NCBI GenBank assembly: GCA_002449575.1
Contig: DJXC01000190.1
Coordinates: 1 to 19,730, forward strand
Direction: 5' to 3'
Length of the DNA stretch: 19,730 nt
From: Ruminococcus sp. UBA7014
GTDB lineage: Bacteria; Bacillota; Clostridia; Oscillospirales; Ruminococcaceae
Position 1 is the stretch's first letter. Each line of letters opens with the position of its first letter. Made by a program: the position numbers and the translations under genes. The notes beneath the pieces were generated by a model, which saw only the letters and a program-made list of their open reading frames with translations, made no database searches and was not told the DNA's origin. This document shows, one piece after another, positions 13,873-19,730 of the stretch.

Positions 13873-16542
13873 TTATTCAGCTTTCTTATTGCCGACGATT
13901 GCCTTTCTGATGAGGTCAACCGGAATAATAGTCAATGCCATAATCAGGACAATTATCCATTCTTTGCCGTTCATGCCATAGCATCTGAGTACTGAACCGC
14001 CAATATAAGTCATAATTACCTGTACCAGTGCGATACCGCCCATCACTTTCAGGAAGCCGCTGTTTTCTGTAATATGGTCAAAGAGATTCATCTTCTGTGT
14101 TCTTGCGTTGAATGCGTTGAATACTGCAATAAAGATAAAGAATGCAAAATAGCCTGTCATCAGATAGGCGCGTTCTACGCCCTTGATGGTTGTTTCTTCC
14201 GGTGTCAGTCCTCTGCTGAACCAGTCAGTCATGAACTGGGACAGAATAAAGAACATACTCAGACCGAAAGACCAGAGCGCACCAGTGATGATTTCTGACC
14301 ACATATACTTGCTGACAATTGCTTCGTCACGGCGTTTCGGCTTTTCGTTCATATATTCTTTCAAAGCGGGTTCGCCGCCGAATGCGAGAGCTGCAAGGGT
14401 ATCCATTACAAGGTTGACCCAAAGAATCTGTGTAATAGAAAGCGGATGGTCAATCTTTAACAGCGGACAAATAAAGCTTACCAGTACGGCAGAAACGTTA
14501 ATTGTCAGCTGGAATACGATAAATTTTCTGATGCTGTTGAAAATAGTACGTCCGAACAGGATAGCCTTTTCGATGGACAGGAAGTTATCATCAAGAATAA
14601 CAATTTCACTGGCTTCTTTTGCGACTTCTGTACCGCCGCCCATTGCAAAGCCGACATCAGCTTTTTTCAGTGCAGGAGAGTCGTTGACACCGTCACCCGT
14701 CATACCGACTACAAGGTCAAGTTCCTGAGCAATTCTTACCAGACGGCTCTTATCAGTCGGCAGCGCACGGGCTACTACACGAAGTTTCGGCATAATCTTC
14801 TTGACTTCCTCATCAGAGAGAGCATTGAGTTCATCAGAAGTCAGACGAACATCCTCTTCCGAACGGATAATGCCTGCTTCTTTTGCGATAGCAACAGCAG
14901 TTTCCTTTCTGTCACCGGTAATCATGATAACCTGAACACCGGCTTTCTGTACCTGTGCGATAGCTTCGATAGATTCCGGACGAACGTCATCACGAATTCC
15001 TGTAATGCCCACAAGTGTCCATTCACCAGCCGGAAGACCTTCTTCTGTAATACCACCGTCACTGATGGCGAATGCCAGTACACGGATAGCACGAACTGCC
15101 AGCTCATCAATCTTAGCAGTCATAATTTTAGCATCAAACGGCTGTTTCTGACCGTTTGCATCATAATAATACTTACATCTGTCAATAATTTTTTCCGGTG
15201 CTCCCTTGATGAGTGTACCAGTTACCACACCTTCTACCTGAGAAAGGGAGAATTTATTTGTACTGTTGAAAGGCACACTGTCGATAATTCTGATATCATC
15301 ATTATTTTCCACATCTTTGACAAAATTCAGCAATGCACGTTCTGTCATGTTACCGCCGACTGCCTGACGCTGTGCGCCCTGCCCGGAAATCACAGCACTT
15401 GTATTATTGAAAATACTTGCTCTCATCAGCAGAGCCTGTACTTCACCGATAGCATTGTAACTGTCAAAGGCATTGCCTGCACCATCTGTATAATTGACAA
15501 CTTCGAGCTGTCCTTTTGTGATAGTACCTGTTTTATCGCTCATGAGCAGATTCAGGCTGCCAGCAGTTTCGATACCGGAAATTTTTCTGACAAGTACGTT
15601 TTCTTTCAGCATCTTGCCCATATTCTGTGCTGATACGATTGCAATCATCAGCGGCAGACCTTCCGGAACAGCCATTACAATGATAATTACTGCTAAAATA
15701 ACAGCATCTACCAAATCAACCAGAATCTGTGTACCGCCTGCAAAATACGCTCCAAAACTGCCGGCTTTTATAATACACTGAATCATAAAAGCAATTGCAA
15801 TTGCTGCACCGCCGATATAGCCAAATACACTAATCTGATTTGCCAGTTTGCCAAGCTTTAATTTCAGCGGAGTTTCTCTGTCTTCATCTGTCTGGAGTTC
15901 CTTGGCGATTTCGCCGTAAATTGTCTTATCGCCGACAGTTGTCACCTGCATCACAGAGTTACCGGAACACACTACTGCACCACGGAATACTTTGTTCGGA
16001 TGCAGAAAATCTTTACTTGCACCAGCTTCGTCAGTGACAATATCAACAGCAGATTTTTTTGCTTCTTCGGATTCGCCATTCAGGACAGACTGGTCAACTT
16101 TGATATTACCGTCAATCAGAACACCATCAGCCGGAATCTTGTCACCAGACTGGAGCAGAACAGCATCACCGACAACAATTTCATCAATCGGGATTTCCAC
16201 AATTTCGCCGTTTCTGTAAATTTTGCACTTAATCTGGGAAGCTTCCGCCTGAAGTGCCTGGAATGCATTTTCATTTCTGTACTCTGAAAAAGTAGAAACG
16301 AGTGTTGCAATCAGTACAGCCGCTGCAATACCGATTGTTTCAATCCAGTCTGCCTTTTTCATAATTGCAAACACGACATTGATAATCAATGCCACGAGCA
16401 AAATTTTAATCATCGGGTCTCCGAAATTGCCTAGCAGTTTTTGCATAAATGTTTCGGAAGCCTGTTCCGACATTTTATTACTGCCGTATTTCGCCCGTGA
16501 TTCTTCGACCTGTTTGTCATTCAGACCTTTGATTTCTTTCAT
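13873..16542 (-). CDS. P2-type calcium-transporting ATPase
   Basis: This 889-residue P-type ATPase has TM1-2 at about 45-85, the A-domain loop LNGES (154-158), TM3-4 with VMAVPEGLPL (289-298), phosphorylation site SDKTGT with Asp336, the nucleotide-binding KGAPE (446-450), ITGDR (541-545), hinge TGDGVNDSPA (615-624), TM5 INVSAV (681-686), TM6 WVNLVMDT (708-715; Asn710, Asp714) and further membrane segments to about 880. PEGLP in TM4 with N...D in TM6 is the Ca2+ site II signature. TM5 has Ala where SERCA has the site I Glu, as in plasma-membrane-type (P2B) pumps with one site. It should export Ca2+ from the cytoplasm. The open frame extends upstream to 16683, but GAGAGG 8 nt before ATG 16542 and the homologous start set this start; the extra segment overlaps the promoter. 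It heads the Ca2+-binding TerD operon. Confidence 0.93.
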   Translation of the reverse strand: MKEIKGLNDKQVEESRAKYGSNKMSEQASETFMQKLLGNFGDPMIKILLVALIINVVFAIMKKADWIETIGIAAAVLIATLVSTFSEYRNENAFQALQAEASQIKCKIYRNGEIVEIPIDEIVVGDAVLLQSGDKIPADGVLIDGNIKVDQSVLNGESEEAKKSAVDIVTDEAGASKDFLHPNKVFRGAVVCSGNSVMQVTTVGDKTIYGEIAKELQTDEDRETPLKLKLGKLANQISVFGYIGGAAIAIAFMIQCIIKAGSFGAYFAGGTQILVDLVDAVILAVIIIVMAVPEGLPLMIAIVSAQNMGKMLKENVLVRKISGIETAGSLNLLMSDKTGTITKGQLEVVNYTDGAGNAFDSYNAIGEVQALLMRASIFNNTSAVISGQGAQRQAVGGNMTERALLNFVKDVENNDDIRIIDSVPFNSTNKFSLSQVEGVVTGTLIKGAPEKIIDRCKYYYDANGQKQPFDAKIMTAKIDELAVRAIRVLAFAISDGGITEEGLPAGEWTLVGITGIRDDVRPESIEAIAQVQKAGVQVIMITGDRKETAVAIAKEAGIIRSEEDVRLTSDELNALSDEEVKKIMPKLRVVARALPTDKSRLVRIAQELDLVVGMTGDGVNDSPALKKADVGFAMGGGTEVAKEASEIVILDDNFLSIEKAILFGRTIFNSIRKFIVFQLTINVSAVLVSFICPLLKIDHPLSITQILWVNLVMDTLAALAFGGEPALKEYMNEKPKRRDEAIVSKYMWSEIITGALWSFGLSMFFILSQFMTDWFSRGLTPEETTIKGVERAYLMTGYFAFFIFIAVFNAFNARTQKMNLFDHITENSGFLKVMGGIALVQVIMTYIGGSVLRCYGMNGKEWIIVLIMALTIIPVDLIRKAIVGNKKAE

Positions 16543-16585
16543 CTTGTTTTCCTCTCCAATGTAATAAAATAATAAAATATTTTTA

Positions 16586-16605
16586 CAGCCGAAAAATTTC
16601 AGCTG
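16586..16605 (-). promoter_or_regulatory. Small hairpin at the 5' end of the ATPase-ter transcript
   Basis: CAGCCGA (16586-16592) pairs with TCAGCTG (16599-16605) with one G-U pair, giving a 7-bp stem that begins within a few nucleotides of the predicted transcription start. It may stabilise the long mRNA. The following A/U-rich stretch is not a clean U-tract, so I do not call a terminator. Confidence 0.3.
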
Positions 16606-16615
16606 CTCACGGAAT

Positions 16616-16644
16616 ATTATACCACATCCTGTAAAAAAACACAA
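16616..16644 (-). promoter_or_regulatory. Promoter of the Ca-ATPase-terDD-terA-terZ-AAA operon
   Basis: On the minus strand TTGTGT (16644-16639), a 17-nt spacer and a perfect TATAAT (16621-16616) preceded by TGTGG form a strong sigma-A-type promoter. A start near 16609 gives a leader of about 67 nt before ATG 16542. The region between this and the divergent purL promoter (16645-16750) is very AT-rich and holds nothing else I can identify. Confidence 0.8.
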
Positions 16645-16750
16645 GTTTTTTACAATTTTTTTCTGACATTCATCACTTTGCACAAGTCATGATTCATATT
16701 TTTGTAAAAATTGCCGATTTTTTAAAATTAAAAAATTTCACAAAAAACAA

Positions 16751-16779
16751 TTGCCTTTTTCCGCAAGATGTGTTACAAT
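16751..16779 (+). promoter_or_regulatory. Promoter of purL
   Basis: TTGCCT (16751-16756), a 17-nt spacer and TACAAT (16774-16779) with the extended -10 dinucleotide TG at 16771-16772. The predicted start near 16786 gives a leader of about 44 nt that contains a palindrome and the SD. Confidence 0.82.
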
Positions 16780-16790
16780 AGAAGTAATCA

Positions 16791-16806
16791 TTGCAGAATT
16801 CTGCAA
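16791..16806. promoter_or_regulatory. Perfect 16-bp palindrome in the purL leader
   Basis: TTGCAGAATTCTGCAA is identical to its reverse complement. It begins about 5 nt after the predicted start of transcription and ends 8 nt before the SD AAAGGAGGA (16815-16823). The position fits a repressor operator. It does not resemble the Bacillus PurBox that I know. Confidence 0.5.
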
Positions 16807-16829
16807 AATCATCAAAAGGAGGACAAAAC

Positions 16830-19730
16830 ATGTCTGTTTTCCGTGTTTATGTTGAAAAAAAGCCTGCTTATGCAGTCGAGGCACAGTCTGTTCTGAATGA
16901 CCTGCGCACTGCACTCCGTCTGAATCTGACAGGAGTCCGCATTCTGAACCGCTATGATGCCGACCGCCTGAGCGAAGAAGATTTTCAGAGAGCCATTCCG
17001 ACTGTCTTTTCTGAACCTGCTGTAGATAAAGTCTACAGCGAACTGCCGGAACTCGCTGACGATGACAAGCTGTTTGCTGTGGAATATCTTCCCGGTCAGT
17101 TTGACCAGAGAGCTGACAGCTGTGAACAGTGCATCCAGATTCTGACCCAGAAAGAACGCTGCCGTGTCAAGAATGCAAGAATTTATATTCTTTCCGGCGT
17201 GGATTCTGACGAAGATTTCCAGAGTATCAAAAAATATCTGATTAACCCTGTCGAAAGCCGTGAAGCTGTACTCGGCACTTACAAGACACTGGATACGAAT
17301 TATGATATTCCGACTACTGTCGAAACACTGGAACGCTTTATTGACCTTAACGAAGCCGGGCTGCATAAATTCATCAAAGAATTTGGTCTTGCCATGGATT
17401 ACGATGATATCAAATTCTGTCAGGATTACTTCCGCAATACGGAACACCGTGACCCGACTATCACTGAAATCCGTATGATTGACACTTACTGGAGTGACCA
17501 CTGCCGTCACACCACATTCCTGACAAATATTCAGAATGTTACGATTCCTACAGATTATATCAAAGAAACTTATGATAAATACCTGGAAGACAGAAAATCT
17601 CTCGGCAGAGAAGACAAACCGCTCACACTTATGGATTTGGCTACCATGGGCGCAAGAAAACTCAAGGCTGACGGTCTGCTGAAAGACCTTGACGAAAGCG
17701 AAGAAATCAACGCATGTTCCGTCAAGATTAAAGCCAATATCGACGGCGAAGAAGCTGACTGGATTCTGATGTTCAAAAACGAAACCCATAACCACCCGAC
17801 TGAAATTGAACCGTTCGGCGGTGCAGCAACCTGTCTCGGCGGTGCTATCCGTGACCCGCTCTCCGGACGTTCTTATGTATATCAGGCAATGCGTGTCACT
17901 GGTGCAGCAAATCCGCTTGTTCCGGTAGAAGATACGATTACCGGAAAGCTTCCGCAGAGAAAAATTACTGTCGGTGCAGCCAATGGCTACAGTTCTTACG
18001 GCAACCAGATTGGACTTGCAACCGGACATGTTTCCGAGATTTATCATCCCGGCTATATGGCAAAACGTCTCGAAATCGGTGCAGTTCTTGGTGCAGCTCC
18101 TGCTGAAAATATCCGCCGTGAAAGACCTGTTCCGGGTGATGTTGTTATTCTTTTAGGCGGCAAAACCGGACGTGACGGCTGCGGCGGTGCGACTGGTTCT
18201 TCTAAATCCCATACACTGGAATCTCTCGAATCCTGTGGTGCAGAAGTCCAGAAAGGCAACCCGGCAGAAGAACGCAAACTCCAGAGATTATTCAGAAATC
18301 CGGAAGTCACTTCCATGATTAAACGCTGCAACGATTTCGGTGCAGGTGGTGTTTCCGTTGCAATCGGTGAACTGACAGACGGACTGATAATTGACCTCGG
18401 TGCAGTCCCGAAAAAATATGACGGTCTGGACGGTACAGAAATTGCTATTTCAGAATCTCAGGAAAGAATGGCAGTTGTCGTTTCTGCCGAAGATGCTGAA
18501 AAATTCATTGCAGAAGCTGCCAAAGAAAACCTTCAGGCGACAAAAGTCGCTGACGTTGTTGAAGAACCTCGCCTTAAAATGAACTGGAACGGCAATACTA
18601 TTGTTGACCTGTCCAGAGAATTCCTGAATTCCAACGGGGCAGTAAAATATACAGACATTGAAATCGAACAGCCGCTCGAAGCTAATTGCGAACTGCCGGA
18701 AAATGCGCCTTCCAGCTGGTCTGAAATGATGGCTGACCTCAATGTCTGCTCACAGAAGGGTCTTGTTGAAAAATTTGACTCGACTATCGGTGCAGGCACT
18801 GTCCTGATGCCTTACGGCGGTGCTTACCAGATGTCACCTTCTCAAGCCATGGCATGTAAACTCCCTGTTCTGAACGGTGAAACAGATACCTGCTCACTGA
18901 TGGGCTGGGGCTATAACCCGAATATCAGTGTCAGAAGTCCTTATCACGGCGCAATGCTTGCCGTTATCGAATCGATTGCTAAAGTTATCGCTGCCGGAGG
19001 CAAACGTGAACAGTGCTGGTTGACTTTCCAGGAATATTTTGAAAGAACACAGAATGACCCGAAACGCTGGGGCAAGCCGCTTGCCGCTCTGCTTGGTGCA
19101 TATAAAGCCCAGATAGAACTTTCCTGTGGCTCTATCGGCGGTAAAGACTCCATGTCCGGCACATTTGAGCATATTGACGTGCCGCCAACACTGGTATCTT
19201 TTGCCGTTTCCACTGCAAGCTCCGGAAAAATTGTTTCAACTGAATTCAAGAATATCGGAGATAAAGTGATTCTCTTAACTCCTGCATATGATGAAAATGG
19301 TCTGCCCGTATTCGACAGCATCCGGAAGACATTCGACCAGATGGAAAAAATCATTGCTGCCGGACGTGCAAAGGCAGTCTGGACAGTTGGTTATGCCGGT
19401 GTTGCGGAAGGTATTGCAAAAATGGCAATGGGCAACAAATTCGGCTTCCAGTTCTCTGGTGCGGTAGATTCCGGAACATTGTTCAAGCCTTGCTACGGTG
19501 CATTTATTGTTGAACTCGAAGGCGAACCGCTTCCCGAAGAACAGCTTCTTGGTCAGGTTATCGAAGATTATAAAATCTATACTCTGGACTATTCTGTCTC
19601 TCTGGAATCTCTCCAGAGAATCTGGGAAGAAAAACTGGAATCTGTTTTCCCGTGCAGAATCAAGACAACGGACGAAAAACCGGAAATTTACAGTTTCAAG
19701 GCAGAAAATCATCCTGCACCGGCAATTCAT
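16830..19730 (+). CDS. purL: Phosphoribosylformylglycinamidine synthase (PurL), C-terminus beyond window
   Basis: This is the fourth step of de novo purine synthesis: FGAR + ATP + glutamine to FGAM. 967 codons are visible and the frame is open at the right edge. It is the large single-chain clostridial/streptococcal clade: an N-terminal PurS-like region (1-150), linker motif TYWSDHCRHTTF (219-230), first synthetase half with ETHNHPTEIEPFGGA (from about 317) and GAANGYSSYGNQIG, KTGRDGCGGATGSS, then the second half (DSTIGAGTVLMPYGGAYQ, ISVRSPYHGAMLAV, SCGSIGGKDSMSG). The C-terminal glutaminase domain with the catalytic Cys lies beyond the window. AAAGGAGGA ends 6 nt before the ATG. It is divergent from the ter operon and has its own promoter and palindrome, so it is a housekeeping neighbour rather than a proven part of the Ter system. 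Confidence 0.96.
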   Translation, partial: MSVFRVYVEKKPAYAVEAQSVLNDLRTALRLNLTGVRILNRYDADRLSEEDFQRAIPTVFSEPAVDKVYSELPELADDDKLFAVEYLPGQFDQRADSCEQCIQILTQKERCRVKNARIYILSGVDSDEDFQSIKKYLINPVESREAVLGTYKTLDTNYDIPTTVETLERFIDLNEAGLHKFIKEFGLAMDYDDIKFCQDYFRNTEHRDPTITEIRMIDTYWSDHCRHTTFLTNIQNVTIPTDYIKETYDKYLEDRKSLGREDKPLTLMDLATMGARKLKADGLLKDLDESEEINACSVKIKANIDGEEADWILMFKNETHNHPTEIEPFGGAATCLGGAIRDPLSGRSYVYQAMRVTGAANPLVPVEDTITGKLPQRKITVGAANGYSSYGNQIGLATGHVSEIYHPGYMAKRLEIGAVLGAAPAENIRRERPVPGDVVILLGGKTGRDGCGGATGSSKSHTLESLESCGAEVQKGNPAEERKLQRLFRNPEVTSMIKRCNDFGAGGVSVAIGELTDGLIIDLGAVPKKYDGLDGTEIAISESQERMAVVVSAEDAEKFIAEAAKENLQATKVADVVEEPRLKMNWNGNTIVDLSREFLNSNGAVKYTDIEIEQPLEANCELPENAPSSWSEMMADLNVCSQKGLVEKFDSTIGAGTVLMPYGGAYQMSPSQAMACKLPVLNGETDTCSLMGWGYNPNISVRSPYHGAMLAVIESIAKVIAAGGKREQCWLTFQEYFERTQNDPKRWGKPLAALLGAYKAQIELSCGSIGGKDSMSGTFEHIDVPPTLVSFAVSTASSGKIVSTEFKNIGDKVILLTPAYDENGLPVFDSIRKTFDQMEKIIAAGRAKAVWTVGYAGVAEGIAKMAMGNKFGFQFSGAVDSGTLFKPCYGAFIVELEGEPLPEEQLLGQVIEDYKIYTLDYSVSLESLQRIWEEKLESVFPCRIKTTDEKPEIYSFKAENHPAPAIH

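Noticed and set aside
13865..13874. TTGCAGAATT identical to one half of the purL leader palindrome
   Set aside because: The second half is not conserved (ATTCAG in place of CTGCAA). A single 10-nt match in an AT-rich gap can be chance.
16543..16683. N-terminal extension of the ATPase to 16683
   Set aside because: It would cover the promoter and leader, has Cys/Phe-rich sequence unlike the family, and a good SD precedes ATG 16542.
16812..18047. 411-residue minus-strand open frame opposite purL
   Set aside because: It is a shadow of the clear PurL frame, has low-complexity Phe/Ile/Ser composition and no SD.

Overview
The window reads as a chromosomal segment of a low-to-moderate-GC Gram-positive gut bacterium, most likely a Ruminococcus-type clostridium. 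This is inferred from near-perfect AGGAGG ribosome binding sites, sigma-A promoters of TTGnnn-17-TATAAT type, a giant surface protein with SpaA/Cna-B-like repeats followed by a Thr/Pro/Glu linker, and a long single-chain PurL. The species cannot be fixed from the sequence.

Layout. (1) 1-5852, minus strand: the N-terminal 1950 codons of a very large secreted surface protein. It has a signal peptide, about 800 residues of mostly non-repetitive ectodomain (the second half resembles choice-of-anchor-A adhesin modules), eight SpaA-like domains and a threonine-rich linker. Its C-terminus and anchor lie outside the window. Its promoter is at 5913-5941. (2) 6078-9938, minus strand: a tightly packed four-gene biosynthetic cassette of CitE-like lyase, PRTase_2/TRSP phosphoribosyltransferase, StiP/PELOTA protein and HAD phosphatase. 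It has its own candidate promoter at 10054-10075 with a palindrome at the predicted start of transcription, and an intrinsic terminator at 6060-6096. (3) 10111-16542, minus strand: a P2-type calcium ATPase, two canonical TerD proteins, a TerA-like protein, a TerZ-like protein and a fusion of a degenerate CbxX-type AAA domain to a TerD-like domain. They are driven from a strong promoter at 16616-16644, with an internal terminator-like hairpin before the last gene. (4) 16830 to the right edge, plus strand: purL (967 codons visible), divergently transcribed from its own promoter, with a perfect 16-bp palindrome in the leader.

Regions 2 and 3 together form a tellurium-resistance-type (Ter) stress locus. 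The family literature links TerD/TerA Ca2+-binding proteins to a biosynthetic module (CitE lyase, two phosphoribosyltransferase-like proteins, a PELOTA RNA-binding domain and a HAD phosphatase) predicted to make a nucleoside-like metabolite. A Ca2+ pump heads the TerD genes here, which fits a calcium-linked sensor arm. No TerC, TerB or ATP-grasp gene is present in the window. The most unusual element is the AAA-TerD fusion: it has lost the Walker A lysine, the Walker B acidic pair and the Ca2+ loop of its TerD half, so it looks like a non-catalytic scaffold.
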